Of a stretch of DNA of 64,000 bases, positions 1 through 11,919 are shown in pieces; position 1 is the first letter of the stretch, and each line of letters begins with the position of its first letter. The translations under genes and the position numbers were made by a program. Location: contig SJOL01002321.1 of assembly GCA_004794785.1 (NCBI GenBank), positions 35,937 through 99,936 on the forward strand, read 5' to 3'. The stretch is from Opisthorchis felineus (lineage: Eukaryota > Platyhelminthes > Trematoda > Opisthorchiida > Opisthorchiidae). The notes beneath the pieces were generated by a model, which saw only the letters and a list, made by a program, of their open reading frames with translations, did not search any database and was not told the origin of the DNA.

Positions 1-599
1 AGTTTCTAACCCGTTCTTCATCGGGGGGGGAAGCAGCATCGCTGCTTCCATAAATATGAACATGCTGGTCGCCTGGGGGAAACACCTTACTGCATTCACA
101 CTCCCATCGTAGACGACAGTGCGACTTTACCCCAGACAGCCTCGTAGCACGATTACTCGTAGTATGGGGTCTTGCTTCTCTTGGTCTGACTGCTCCCCTT
201 TGGACTTCCTGGCATGGTTGCACCTTGTGGAACGAAGTTCTAGCCAGTGTAGCCCACGGGATCATTGCAGCACTCAAGCCAGACCACCACACCAAGGTGG
301 CAGCTTTAGGTCGGGTTTAACCTAATATCTGTTTGGAACATTAGGACCAATCCTTTGAATTGCTTCCTACATGTGTGAATCTCCCCAAGACCACTTTACT
401 GGATTTCAGGGTTGCAGCGTTTATAAAGGATCATCATTCAAAGTTTTCCTTCTATTCCACTTGTGGTTCCCTCCTTACAAGGCTCTGGTAAAATGATTTG
501 GCGTACACTGAGATCCAGGTGAAATGAAGTGTCAGTAGAATTTCTGAATGATCTGAGATAATTTCCAAAGGAAAATTGCTCACATTCATACTGGGTTTA
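1..599. other. No gene recognised
   Basis: No recognisable coding motif or repeat family. A run of eight G lies near base 23. Short open frames here do not resemble any family. Confidence 0.4.
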
Positions 600-791
600 T
601 TATTCAAAATAGTAAAAATGAAGACATTTGTCAAATATGCTCAATTGTCGTTTGTATCTCTCCGACAACCTGCCACTCGAGGAGCCAGTCAAAATCAAGT
701 GGTGTAAAGTAAAACCGTACCGTTGACGGATGCGTTGTTCTGCATCCTCTATTGGTACGGATTCAACCCACCGTTGATAAACCAACCATAG
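600..791 (-). CDS. Candidate 3' terminal exon, unknown protein
   Basis: An open frame of 63 codons plus TAA follows a minus-strand acceptor ending CCATTTAG. The peptide begins LWLVYQRWVESVPIEDAEQR and ends CLHFYYFE. It starts in phase 0, which fits the phase-0 end of the open segment at 1053-1117, so the two could be consecutive exons of one minus-strand gene with an intron of about 260 bases. The stop codon overlaps a perfect AATAAA poly(A) signal (597-602 on the plus strand reads TTTATT). No domain is recognised. A chance open frame is the main alternative. Confidence 0.25.
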   Translation of the reverse strand, partial: LWLVYQRWVESVPIEDAEQRIRQRYGFTLHHLILTGSSSGRLSERYKRQLSIFDKCLHFYYFE

Positions 792-1052
792 CTAAATGGT
801 TGTGGAGATTGTTCATCAATGATTGTTGATCTGTCTGCCGAGCCCGGCTTGGAAGTGCATGGTCACCAATCAAGGACGTCCTTTCTCTCTGATCTTCTTT
901 TGAATTCGTCAGCTTCACACTAATAATAATTACCAACAAGAGTGGAAGAGCTGTAGGCTTTTTCTCCGCTTTTAAGCATGTATTTGTGTTCCTCCGAAAC
1001 CCAGAAGTGAAATATTTCTCAACATGTAAACTGCTTCTCTGGATATACTTAC

Positions 1053-1117
1053 GATTGCCCGTGCAATATCACTGGAAAACGGTTTCTTGGTCAAGTTTTC
1101 ACATACCGTGTAATTCG
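1053..1117 (-). CDS. Candidate internal exon, unknown protein
   Basis: The 65-base segment lies between an acceptor (GGGACAG) and a strong donor, GTAAGTATA. It enters in phase 1 and leaves in phase 0. It encodes NYTVCENLTKKPFSSDIARA plus I. Its exit phase matches the candidate terminal exon at 600-791. The polypyrimidine tract before the acceptor is weak. Product unknown. Confidence 0.25.
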
Positions 1118-2117
1118 CTGTCCCTCAATGATTGCTTACTATTAAGCCATAGTATTTAGTGAGGAGCATTTTACAGGCCAATGACGTGTGTGAGGTATTT
1201 TTAAATTCTGAGGCATATTTTAGCCAACCCATCAAGTAACCGACTGAAGTTCAGTTGGATAAACACTGGGCTCACATACAGTACTCTTTAACAAACCCAT
1301 CTGCAGCAGAACGGTAATTTCTGATAGTACAGCTTTTTCAGTATATTGCCTGTACCTTAGACACGTAACCATATTCCTGAGGTATCAATGATCATTTCGA
1401 CAGGGACATTGAGATGATTCCACAGGACTTAGATTGTGACTGGACATGAAGTTAAGAAGACCCTATAAGTTCCGGTTTCAAATAGATGTGTAACCTCAAC
1501 TTGCAAGTCTCTTTAGACACCTTTGCACTTCACCAGATCATCCATAAATGCAGTTCGGGACAGCTCTAGAGAACTGACCGGAAATTTCCATCTGACAGAC
1601 CCAGGGTTCACATGAAGACAAATGTCCACGGAAATGAGTGAAAGTAGCACTATGAGCAGTGATTCACTGTGTATCCAATAGGTCGGTTTCCAACAAATTT
1701 TTCAGTTCTCGCGCCAAACTGGATCCCGCGAGTGCTATATGTGGGTGTTCTTTTCCTACCATTACTCTAAGGAAGATGGCTTACTCATAGCCAAGGAGTT
1801 TTATTGATCCCAAACTTCATGTGTAATGTATATGCTTTGTCACATACGTCTTGTCGGGCTCTGCTTTGTTTGAACCAATTGGTTAACATACTTTCTATTA
1901 AATGTACTACAAAACACTCGATGAAGCAAGAGTATAAAAATCTGCTAATCCCTTCTTTGTTCTCTGGTCGATGGCACTCATCAGGACTTCTCGAGGAATT
2001 GAATACGAGTTTGAGTCGTGATCACTCACAGTAATTCCAAGTTACATGCTGTTTACCACATTCGTGGGGATCAGTAAGTTTGTGACATTTACGCGCACAG
2101 GCCCTGGGGTGTCTCAC

Positions 2118-2181
2118 CTTTGAGGCGTGGTAGTTATGTAGAAGTCCACTTCAAAACAGCTGGTTTTTAATATACCAACAT
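2118..2181 (-). CDS. Candidate internal exon, unknown protein
   Basis: The 64-base segment has an acceptor AAACTTTTAG and a donor AAAG|GTGAGAC. The open frame reads VGILKTSCFEVDFYITTTPQ. It enters in phase 1 and leaves in phase 2, so it cannot join the 1053-1117 segment directly; at least one exon between would be needed. The frame is also open upstream of the chosen acceptor. Product not recognised. Confidence 0.22.
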
Positions 2182-3561
2182 CTAAAAGTTTGGCCGCACA
2201 CCTCGATGATATTTCTTTTCATTTACTTTATCCTTTATTTCTTCTGATCTGTTATATACCTCCTGTTTTCTTGACCTGACACGACTTGATGATAAACAAA
2301 GAAGAAAATCATTGACCGTGGTAAAAAAACTTACAATGGCCATCCACCTACAGTGAGCAATGAGGCGATACTGGCAGGATTTCGCTATTACGTTTCGAAA
2401 GTTATCTACACCTTTCTGATGTGCAAGGCCAAGTTGTAAGCCAAGATAAGTAAATCAACAAGCTTCTTGCAATCAAATCTATTCTGCATATCAATATGGT
2501 TCTGGTATAAATACACTTAACCCGAAGGTTAGTTCACATTCATGTCTCTCAGTCCGTGGAGTGAATTGAAGGTGCACCTGGTGTTTCCATGATTTTTCTT
2601 GGGAAAATGTGGTGCCGATATTTTGCGCGTGGGTTTCACTCAACAACAATAATCAAGAATCGATATGCAACCATCTACCAAGTGAATATTTTATGGTACG
2701 TGCAGCTTTTGAGGATCCCGACCAGGTTTGTTCTCAGGTGCAATGGCAGTTTGCGCACTATCAGGAAGCCAACCGGCAGGACTTAGGAATCGGCGGAAGA
2801 ATCAGACGAATCTGTCTTCGTCGAAGATTACTTCTGCGTTGGGAATCTGATTTGCGTGTAGCGTCAGGATAGTAAACTTTCACTAATGCATAATTTTTAT
2901 GACATTTCCACGGTTTAACGAAGACATTGGCCGCAATGGTCATGGGTCTTTTTAGAAAAGGAGCACTGTAAACATATTTGGCTACAGATATGCTTCGGTG
3001 ACGAAATACCTAGGGGTGCCATCATATCAAGAGAATTTTTAAAACATTTCTCCGATAATTTCGCACTAAAATTTCCACAAAAGCCCTTTTCAGAATTTTT
3101 GAACTTCCTGACAGCACTCTGAACTGGACTCCGGAATCCTGTTTCATAGCAGCCACCAATTCAAACGGGTCTCCCAACCGGGTTGATATCGGGGTTACAA
3201 GTCGACCAAACCAACGACTGTGTTTGACAAAACAGAAGTAAACTTGTGATCTTAACGATCTTATTGTTGTGCACTCCCGGGAATTGTCCGAATACCTAGA
3301 TCTGCGCATAAGAATACTGAGTACTACTGTAAGTTTTCATCTTTCTGATTCCGCGAGCTTGGACAACCTTAATCAAACGAGCGCTTGGTGCATCTATAAG
3401 ACCAATGGCTGGTGTCAATGCGATCGCTTACTCTAAGCCAAACTCTGGTCACCTGTGGTCATTAAAGCAGACATCCCATCATCGGTAATTCGAAAACTCC
3501 TCAGCAATAGATCAGACGCACATGTCACTTCTATGGAATAGATAACTTTTACTCGCTCTAG
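2182..3561. other. No gene recognised
   Basis: No family motif seen. Two overlapping plus-strand open frames of 65-87 codons at 2589-2872 share DNA in different frames, as chance ORFs do. Confidence 0.35.
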
Positions 3562-3653
3562 GTTCCTTTTTGAGGGGTCTTCAGGGGCTGCTGGAAGAGT
3601 ACATTGGCAATACAGGACGTTATTCAAGGAGGAACTGTGCACATGCAGCTACA
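3562..3653 (+). CDS. Candidate exon, unknown protein
   Basis: The exon begins after an acceptor with a pyrimidine-rich tract (ACTCGCTCTAG; a second possible acceptor TTCAG ends at 3584) and ends at a strong donor ACA|GTGAGTG. The open frame contains GLLEEYIGNTGRYSRRNCAH and ends in phase 0. Reading on into the intron meets a stop within four codons, as expected of a true exon end but also by chance. No family recognised. Confidence 0.22.
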
Positions 3654-6532
3654 GTGAGTGAGTAGACGTGAAGCTGAACACAATCCGGGGGTTCACTCCA
3701 TTAGTTTTGATTCGCTACATGATATTATTATCCAAAATACTGCAGTGACGTCAATCCGATTGCAAACTGTTGGGATGTGGCAACTATTCGGATCTAAGAA
3801 AAAAGCAAAATTCCATGACATTATGATTGGATTCGTGGATAAGCGTAAGACAAAGTTTTTGTATTACCCAGCAAAGGGGTACCACAACAAACTAGGCGAA
3901 GAATATTACTAAAACTTATTAATGAAACAGTCCCATAGGCTAAATGCACTATTTTCGAGGCACCAATTTTGTACATTGGACGCGAGCTACTGCGAGAAAA
4001 AATTCCGTGAATTTAGAGTTTAAGTGTGAACACGGCACCGTCCAATCTACCTCATGTTAAGATAGTCATACTGAAAATGAATAATCTTATTTTTTTACGA
4101 GATGTAGTGATGCCTACCTTGAAACAGTGAAAGATTAGACATGATACCGGGGAAAAATGAGTGGAGGCTAGGCTGAATCTGCTTTCTGTTTTCTTCTCAA
4201 GAGAACATTTCAGAGAGGGAGAGAGAGGGTGGATTGGAAATGTAAAGCACTCTAATCCTTCAGGATTAGTTTTTATGTAAAAGGACCACAAAGTTTTTCT
4301 GTATTTAGGATTCCCAGGGGGAAACTCCACGTGTGTAACAATACGGTTTCCCCAGTTCATGGACGAATAACACGCATTATCGCCCAAGAAAAAGGCAATC
4401 ATAGTTTTTACGTGACGACAAGATCATGACTGATGGAATATCCTTTGTCGACAGCTTATCAGCCCATTTGCTTACGTTTGCGAACATGTGCCAGTTTTGG
4501 AGTTATATGACTGTCAGTTCGCATTCATTTGGCGTTCTCAACTTGCTGGTCTATTGATCCATTTTACGGTTTGTGAGGCAGACCTTAGCAGTAGATGCAC
4601 AAAAGTAAATCCAACTTGACAGAAAAAGAACTATTGTGTTCTATGGATGACCTAGGAAGCTGATTGCCAGACTGATCTCTTCTGGAGTTCTTTGTTTCTA
4701 ATGTTCTGTTCATGTTCAATGGATCGTCAACGAAAAAGCTGACCGGCATCCTAGGTAAAATATGCTTGTAACCTTTGCATGTTGGAGGCAAGTATTTCTT
4801 TTGCCAGTCGGGTAGTCGTGTGTGGATATAAGTTTGGTTGCGTAGTCCTGAAATCCAGTTACTCCAGATACATTTTACACTGCAGAAACAACGAAGTGCT
4901 TTCCCTAATTGTCCTCATTGGCAAAGTGCGTTCAGCCCTACAGTATACTGCAAATACTCAGATAAAATTTGAGAACACCCAGAGAGAAAAGCAAGAAGCG
5001 GTCGAGGTGACCCTTCTTGCTTTTTAAACGTACACTACAAAGTTACAAACTCTTGGGAAAAACCAGTAACTTTACCTGATCCGAATCTGAAACAAACACA
5101 AACCAAAGGTTCATTTGAGTTCCACACTCACAATATTTCGGTTTGAAATCGAGTGTTTTATCCTAAGTTCTGTGCATCTTTATAATTTAAGACAATAGAT
5201 GCACTGCAAGTCACCATTCTGGGCCATTGTTACCGAGGCAAACCGTTGTCTTATCTGTCACATGTATCTTAATATCGTTTCTTTTATAGTGAAAGTGTCC
5301 CCTGTCTACTAGGGAAGTGGTAATTTTCAGTATCATACTCCCATGGTTGTATTTAAAACTCACACGATTATACTACGGACAAGAAGCCCGATTTCAGAGG
5401 CCAATCTAAACAATCTTGATAACGCAGTCGCTGTAAGCGTGCACAGAACCAAAAGCCATTCACAAATATACCGTTACCAGACAAAGTAGGACCAAACGTT
5501 TGGCTGGTATACCAAATCAGCCGAAAGCTACGTGCACTTAAGCTGCATAGAATCGCGCATACCGAGTCAGACAAACTAGGATTAAATGGATTAAACTATT
5601 TACCAACTCAGAGTTTAGATAACCTACATGCCTTTGTTTGCGGACAGAATGTCTAAACTGACTTGTGCAGATGAGAACAGGTTCGGCAGTCTGGATAGAC
5701 AATAATCGTCTGGAAAACGGAGTTATTTACGTGATGGTTGTATTGTATCCTTCTTGACTGTTCATGTCCTTATCGAAGCAAAAAAATGTTCAGTTGTTAG
5801 CTTGCCAATACAACGTGCCAATGCAACGTGTCACTAAAAGTTTGGCAACTTTTCGGCACAAAATCTCAAACAACTATAAGTTCCCCAAAGTCCAGGTAAA
5901 CAGCGGCAAGACTAAGAGGTTCACTGTTTCAGGTCCAATGTTCAACAACCATATATCTAGGATTGGAGCTCTAATCAATTTCACCCACTGCATTAATGAA
6001 GTGAACCTCAACAGCTCTGGCTGAAGTTTGCAGGTTTATTGAAAAAAAAGTTTGACATTCAGGACAGTAGTAGGGCTGTAGTACGGGATTTATAAAGGGT
6101 GGGCGGAAAATGTTGCTATGCCCTTGTAATGGTTTTCGGTTTACAAAAGCTCTTTAATGACTTTTGACAGTCAGTTGTTTCTTGACAGTCGCGCGGCACG
6201 ACACTCAAGAATGATTAAACTTGACATGTAACAGATGGTTTTTAAGACAACTCTGGGCAGTCTTACAGATTCCCGTTGCTGCGTAGATCCACAAAGGTTG
6301 AGGCAATAAATTATCCCATCAACTGCTTAACATTTATCCCACCCAACATTAGGACTTGTTACAATCGGACTTCACAGATAACTTTCTCGGCTAACTAGCA
6401 ATCAGCCATTAGTTGACCCATTATAACCCGAGAGTGGCAGTACCTCGGTTTTATTGGGTCGTATAATCGGGGTTCAATCTGTTTCCTCAAATGCTTCCGT
6501 TTCCTTCTCTGTTTTATTGTCATTTATTACAG
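3654..6532. other. No convincing gene; one strong hairpin inside
   Basis: Apart from the stem-loop at 4987-5024 nothing is recognised. The 116-codon minus frame at 4052-4402 and the 84- and 86-codon plus frames at 3658-3912 and 5764-6024 show no motif, signal peptide or splice context. Confidence 0.35.
4987..5024. repeat. 38-base near-perfect stem-loop
   Basis: Twelve bases at 4987-4998 (AAAAGCAAGAAG) are the exact reverse complement of 5013-5024. After one bulged C, GGTC (5000-5003) pairs with GACC (5009-5012), leaving the 5-base loop GAGGT. Sixteen base pairs with one bulge in 38 bases is unusual for this composition. It is not part of a recognised element; function unknown. Confidence 0.8.
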
Positions 6533-6612
6533 CAACGACACTGCTCGCTTTGGACCATGCAGTATGGAATAAGACCTGCAAAATTCCACTGAAGATGAAG
6601 AAGGAAGAATAG
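6533..6612 (+). CDS. Candidate 3' terminal exon, unknown protein
   Basis: The preceding 45 bases form one of the longest polypyrimidine tracts in the window, ending TTTATTACAG. One frame is open from the acceptor to a TAG at 6610-6612 and encodes TTLLALDHAVWNKTCK followed by a lysine-rich end (KMKKEE). No AATAAA is seen in the next 100 bases. The other two frames close earlier. Product unknown; the tract could belong to decayed repeat DNA. Confidence 0.22.
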
Positions 6613-7285
6613 GTAACCTCAGGTCTAACAGCGTTTCTATTTGTGCAGGCTGTGTGCCGGTCTGCGCTTCATTTCTTAGGTGCTTTGTAACCCGAAGGGA
6701 TAAGGCCGCTTTATGCATTCATACAGGCAGAATAACAGGATTAAGTGATCCCTCGATAGTGTGCGTGTTCAATCGATCATTTGTTTTTGTTTTTTTGTTG
6801 ACTGGCGCATGTATTAGCGTAAACACCTTGTCGTAGTGAACGGTTTTTGTCTGTAGTCCGTTATGTCGTCGATGCAAGGATTGCCTAAGTTCGATTCTAA
6901 AATAGCGTCAGTCACCTGCTATTCCCCTTACGGAATAATTAGGTTATTCAAAGGCCTGAAATAATATTGGCCTCTGACTTGTGGGCCACATGTATTAGCT
7001 GATCAGATGAAGCGGACAAGTTTGAATGACTCCCTAGCTTCATGTAACCTGGTGATACTGGGTACCCTAGGACTAGTTAAAAGAAACAGCGACCAAAATA
7101 GACCGTCTGTTTTAAAGCTCGACCAAAACTTGCAGCCTACTCATTTGGTCTGATGGATATTTTGCGCCAAAAGTAGGAAGTTACTTAGTAATGAACCCAC
7201 GGGTTTTTTCCAACCTTTTTTCAAAGGTTGACCATTTCTACCCGAGTTTACTTCAAGGTCGAACGCTACAACCCCATTCACTCAC
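6613..7285. other. No gene recognised
   Basis: No motif or repeat recognised in this stretch. Confidence 0.35.
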
Positions 7286-7336
7286 AGGGGACTGAATAGG
7301 ATGTATAAGGTCACCAAATATGTTTGTTGTTTTCGA
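7286..7336 (-). CDS. Candidate small symmetric exon
   Basis: A 51-base segment lies between an acceptor (CCTCTAAATAG, pyrimidine-rich before it) and a strong donor CCCCT|GTGAGTG. It enters and leaves in phase 0 and reads SKTTNIFGDLIHPIQSP. It may belong with the other minus-strand open segments up to 8.5 kb, but its phase does not join directly to any of them. Product unknown. Confidence 0.22.
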
Positions 7337-7567
7337 CTATTTAGAGGTATAGGCTTATGCAAAGAGACGAGAGTTATTTCAGCACACTCAATGTAACATG
7401 ATAGTTCTTTCCAAAAAGCAATTTCGAGTCCGTTTGTAGGGGCTACACAGTGAGTTTCCGCCTAAAACCGTCTTTTTAACTTCAGCCATAGTATAATCTT
7501 CAATGGCCGTATTGCACATAGTCTACGGGCGAAGAATAACAGGAATAATGCGTGGATATTTTTTCAC

Positions 7568-7700
7568 CTTCATTCAGTACTCGAATGCTCGTTGATTCTA
7601 ATGCTTGCCAAATATGTCGTTCAAAGCAAGGTGTGGTTAATCCTGGAAAGCAATCCACTGTATTTCTACTTGGTTGAATGTAGCTGCTGGATGAATGTAG
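7568..7700 (-). CDS. Candidate exon, unknown protein
   Basis: After an acceptor with a branch-like CTAAT (CCTAATACATTCAG), 44 open codons follow, including NTVDCFPGLTTPCFERHIWQ. A moderate donor (GAAG|GTGAAA) is at the left end; the frame also stays open about 22 codons beyond it to a TGA. Phase 0 in, phase 1 out. Cysteines and prolines are scattered without a known pattern. May belong to the same gene as 7985-8507. Confidence 0.22.
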
Positions 7701-7984
7701 CTGAATGTATTAGGATCAGTTGCGGTCCCTCTAGGTTACAGTTGTCATCGTTTTCCATGGGACCACTCCGATGCTAACCTTACTTGTATACAAACAAGTC
7801 GGAAAAATAATGACCTCTTAGTTTAGTCCTTGTCTCGAAGTTTCCAAGAAATTCGGGGCGGTCAAATGTTATTCTCAGCTTTTACTGGTCCCGTGGTTTT
7901 GCAGTAAACGGTGAAAACTAAAGGTGAAGAGGATATATGACCGATCCTGCATCCGATGAACCACAACCAGAATGAAGCTCTTAC

Positions 7985-8102
7985 TGGATTGTTTTTCGTG
8001 TATACTCGTATTCGGCTTCATGACTGAGCTTGGGTGTGTGCGAGTCTGTGTTTTCTTTGTAGGAAGCATTCTGTAAAAGACTGCACCTTCTAATCCACAC
8101 TC
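7985..8102 (-). CDS. Candidate exon 2 of a minus-strand gene
   Basis: The 118-base segment lies between an acceptor (TTTGGAACAG) and a strong donor (CCA|GTAAGAG). Entered in phase 1, as the candidate first exon at 8399-8507 requires, it is open for 38 codons and contains NASYKENTDSHTPKLSHEAE. The implied intron is 296 bases. A second frame is also open through the segment (89 codons overall), so the frame choice rests only on phase. No domain recognised. Confidence 0.25.
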
Positions 8103-8398
8103 CTGTTCCAAACCCAATTTTTTTCGCAATAAACGTATCATCATAATAGACAGGATGGCAAAAACCTACAGAGCTAGATAAGGATCAAACAAATAAATAT
8201 ATATTTCTTATCACGTAGCAGCATTTAGGTCGCATTTTTTACTGTTTCAACACACAGCAAAAGCGATTTGTTCTGTACCATTTTCCGACGTAATTCACCA
8301 TTGTCCCGTTGGATTTCGTCGCGGTGCAAGAGTCGACTGATTTCTGTACATTCTTGATCTAGAACACGCACGAATAATGTCATATTCGTCACCTTTAC

Positions 8399-8507
8399 CT
8401 GGTTTTATTAATTCCTTTTGACCGTGTGTTTTCTCCTGTAGATGAGCCTGCAATGCATCTATCTCCACAGCTCCAGAAAGATTACTGTTTTCGAGGAAGG
8501 CACTCAT
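8399..8507 (-). CDS. Candidate first exon of a minus-strand gene
   Basis: An ATG at 8505-8507 opens 36 codons beginning MSAFLENSNLSGAVEIDALQ and ending KELIKP, followed by a strong donor CAG|GTAAAG; phase 1 out. The peptide is acidic and amphipathic, with a predicted helical character. The frame stays open upstream of the ATG into the Penelope-like fragment that ends near 8540, so the true start is uncertain and the element may have supplied leader sequence. Function unknown. Confidence 0.3.
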
Positions 8508-8539
8508 GTGCACACCGATTTTGTTTTTATGGGAGACTC

Positions 8540-8755
8540 GCCGGAAAACCAGCTGAATCCCCCGTTTATGATGTTCTTGTTCAACTGAATGTGCCTCACT
8601 AGGCCGTCGTATGTTTCAGGTGGTACGATATTCGAGGTATCGCAACGCATTGTATAGACGAAGCACGCTACTAATAAGGTTTCTGAAATCAAGTTGACAG
8701 TCCGCTATCGGTTTCATCCTTCTTGGAGCTCATCAAATAGTCTCAGTTACTGAGT
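8540..8755 (-). mobile_element. Penelope-like 5' fragment with eroded hammerhead
   Basis: Read on the minus strand, this holds a hammerhead unit followed by the same leader found at 25.5 and 55.5 kb: the CTACTAATAAGG-type motif (consensus CTACTCATAAGG on the plus strand), a stretch that would read T-Y-D-G-L-V where the 25-kb copy reads G-N-M-R-R-P, and the CAGCTGAAT motif near 8550. It is truncated before any reverse transcriptase motif. Confidence 0.7.
8697..8750 (-). ncRNA. Degenerate hammerhead ribozyme copy H1
   Basis: The core reads UUGAUGA instead of CUGAUGA; the GAAA box and the CAAGAA stem II loop survive. The cleavage triplet GUC has become AUA. Predicted inactive. Confidence 0.7.
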
Positions 8756-8915
8756 GTATTTCTATGTGTAGTTCCCGAATTTAGTGCAATTTTAGTTCAA
8801 GTTTAACATGAGGTTGACGGAAACTCAGGGACTGCACCTACCTGATGTGCCCCTAGAAGGACAAGACCGATCGTGGGCAGTCGAAGAGTTTCCAGCTACT
8901 GTTTGCGGTTTTTGG
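8755..8915 (+). mobile_element. Hammerhead unit, inverted relative to its left neighbour
   Basis: The flank (AACATGAGGTTGACGGAAAC), hammerhead and the following GTCGAAGAGTTT-CAGC are the standard unit, on the plus strand. It stops within the post-ribozyme segment. Together with 8540-8755 it forms an inverted pair whose upstream sides face each other. Confidence 0.7.
8830..8883 (+). ncRNA. Degenerate hammerhead ribozyme copy H2
   Basis: Stem I (CACCTAC with GTGGGC) is preserved. The core is CUGAUGU rather than CUGAUGA, the GAAA box is changed to CAAG, and stem III is ACCGAU. Predicted inactive. Confidence 0.7.
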
Positions 8916-9689
8916 TTTCAATGCTTTTCCTGTGGAGCCTGATTTTTCACAGGGTATACACCCACCAAGTTGTTGGCCTTGCTAACTAACCAACCTTAAA
9001 ATGCACCGTTAAGGACAAATTCATCTGAAAGCCGCTGAATCAGCAACATCGTCATCCAAGGGCCAGAAGATTAGCCACATATCAAAATCTAGTTATTACA
9101 AATTTTCATCCACTTCTCTAGTAGATTCCTCATCCATAGCATCCTACGTATTATATTCTGTGACAAAAGTTCGTCGTTATATTCTATAGCTGTGTTGGCG
9201 ACTGCCTCAGTGATCAGGTGCTTCGTTCGCATGGTTCAAGCCTCTTTTCTTTAAAGTTACATAAACTCGATTTAGCCATAAGTAAGGTTTTGCCGGGCTA
9301 ATATGACACCGCAGGACACAGTGAGTGGGGCATCAGGCTTTTGCTTACCACCGGACAAGGCGGAAAAACGCTGAATTCAGAAAAATTGTACGCTGACAGC
9401 GTCCAAACGGAACCTAGTTAAAAGAGAACCTCTCGGTCCTTAAGCATATATAGGCTAGAGTTCAGGATTTCCAACGCGTGCGAACATCAAAAACTTTGAT
9501 TGCGATGATCATTTTACATACTCACAGCCGGAGCTTTTGGGGATAACATTCAACCTTCACGCGCACATGCGCCCGTAAGCCTTTTTCCACTAAGACTATC
9601 AGACAGAATTGGCTGCGTAAGCGACTTTGCGGAAGTGAGCCTAATATCACGAAACTATGAAGGTCAACTGATCGATTCTAAACATACAA
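8916..9689. other. No gene recognised
   Basis: A 25-base segment at 9257-9281 sits between a good acceptor (CTTTTCTTTAAAG) and GTAAGG and is open (LHKLDLAI), but it is too short to support alone. Otherwise nothing. Confidence 0.3.
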
Positions 9690-9726
<37 letters not shown>

Positions 9727-9866
9727 ATCAGCGGACGCGAAGACCGTTAAAATGAAATATATAGGTATATTTATATATGTATATTTACATACAAATGTGT
9801 ATATTCACATGTATACGTACATGTATATTCATACATATGTATATGTATATACATACGTATGTGTGC

Positions 9867-9905
<39 letters not shown>

Positions 9906-10070
9906 TATATGTATATGTGTACGCATATGTGCATGTACAGGCGTTCATACGTATATATATATATCTATATATGTATATGGGTTTATATTTGTATATGTAT
10001 ACGTACATGTACATTCATGTGTCTATGTATGCGCGTATGCATATGTAGATGTATGGATATGCGTACACGC
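9690..10070. repeat. Compound TA / GA / GTATA microsatellite
   Basis: A (TA)10 run passes into (GA)7 near 9711, then about 150 bases of alternating purine-pyrimidine sequence rich in GTATA and CATATG, a (TA)16 run near 9870-9902, and more of the same. It yields artificial open frames in several registers on both strands. Confidence 0.95.
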
Positions 10071-11919
10071 AGGCCCGGAAGCATGGAAATCAAACTGAAT
10101 ATTTTTAATGTTGCTTAAAGCAATATGTGAAGTTTATAAACGGCTTCAAATGACCGCCAGACACGATCGAACAATTAATGGCATCCGTCGAATCAATAGT
10201 TGCTTTCCGGCTGTCAGGCTACGTGGGGTTATTAAACTATGCAAAGCAGGAGAACGCTATCTCCGTGACTGCTGTGTTTCAAAAACACTTGAGGGGAAAT
10301 GGGAACTCAGACGAATCGATCGATAATCCAGCACTATTCATCAGTATTTGCACATCATTGTCTGGCGGTTTATTTAAAGCATACATACCAAGATCTATGT
10401 TTCCCACCAGTAGAAAAACCTGCGTTTAGTAAGAGCAATCCCGAGAAAAGTGAATCAAAATCACTATTTCTTAACTTTGTCGGTCACGTTATTCAGTGTT
10501 TAGGCAATCAATATTAGTTCACTTGCTTCATTCGTCTGATCATACATCAATTCCTAACTTCATCTAAATTGCCTTTTAACCACTGTGCTAAACTATTATA
10601 AATGGATTCGTATTCGCCATCTGTTTCCTTTTCTGGATTTGTGCGGTAGTCATCCGTTGTGAAAATTCCGATACTGACTGTTGCGCCCACATGTTTCGTC
10701 TTTTAAATCCTTTAATTTGGCTCTTTGAAATACTTCGCAAACCTTCTGTCGGGATCGCAAACAAAAACCTCGGCGCCAGTCCAGTCAGCGTACTTCCACA
10801 GAAGATCAGTTCTACCGACATGTTCTCTGATCGAGCACAACATATGGGTAATCAAATGCGACAACATAACAATTCACAACACAATTATGGGTCCACACGT
10901 GCTCTTTATCATTACACGGACCTCACTGGATGGAATTGCATTGCTTTTGCTCAGCGGGTAACAAACCCCATCATGACTGAAATAAACGATATAACAAAAT
11001 TAATACTTCAATCGACAGGCTTAAAATCACCAACATGAAATAAATGGACGGGGACGGACTACAGGACCACATGATGACGCCGACTCGTCAAGAGGGAATT
11101 TTTATAAGATTTCTCTCACATTTTGCTTTATAAACTCTAAAGATCACCTTGATGTGTTTTTGTGACTGCAGCTTCTCTACTTCTGATTTGGAACAGCGCC
11201 AGTAACACAGATTTCTCTTTTGCACAAGCCGTGTGCTAGTATAATCCACGAGATATCAGTCGAGTGAAGAGCGTGACTGGAACTTGGTCAACTCAGCAGA
11301 TTGACAAGACGGAACAGAAGCATTTCTGTGCTCTCCTGTCCACACATTCTACGTACATACACACAGCGACGAGTGACTATATCAGGTAATGCATACCTGG
11401 GTATAAGCATCGGGTGTGAATATCGGAGTAGAGACAACCCGCATTACCTGGGCAAGCCATCCAATTTAACTGACTTGTTCCTTTCTCAACAATCAACGGC
11501 ACACGTAGGCTGACAGTTGGTTCTCTTCTATCTTTTTTTTCTAGTAGTTTTATTTCTAATGATACAGGTGTTGCTTAATTAGAAAAAACAAGCAGTATCA
11601 ACATACGTTAGGAAGCACACCGAGAGAAATAAATTTCTCCCGTCATGGTCCAATGAATCTAATGTCATTCCCGGTTGAGGAAACTCCTCCAATGATAATG
11701 ATTGTATTTGGCATTGAAACGAAGTGAGTATTGAGAGAAACCAGGAACTGCCAAATAGTGAAGACATTCTAGTTAAAATAATATGATTGCATGTACACTA
11801 CTGGACGTTTAGTTCGGATGAAAACCCTTCAACTGGTGATAAGACACCACTGTGAATTACTTAAAGCTGTTAGTTGCCAGCCGAGAAGTAAATATGTGAA
11901 CAAGGATGTATACCACTTT
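10071..11919. other. No gene recognised
   Basis: A 115-codon plus frame at 10691-11038 and overlapping smaller ones show no motif. No repeat family seen. Confidence 0.35.

Noticed and set aside
9635..10118. Overlapping plus and minus open frames of up to 137 codons rich in Y, I, C and M
   Set aside because: Translations of the TA/GTATA microsatellite; open in several frames on both strands because the repeat lacks stops.
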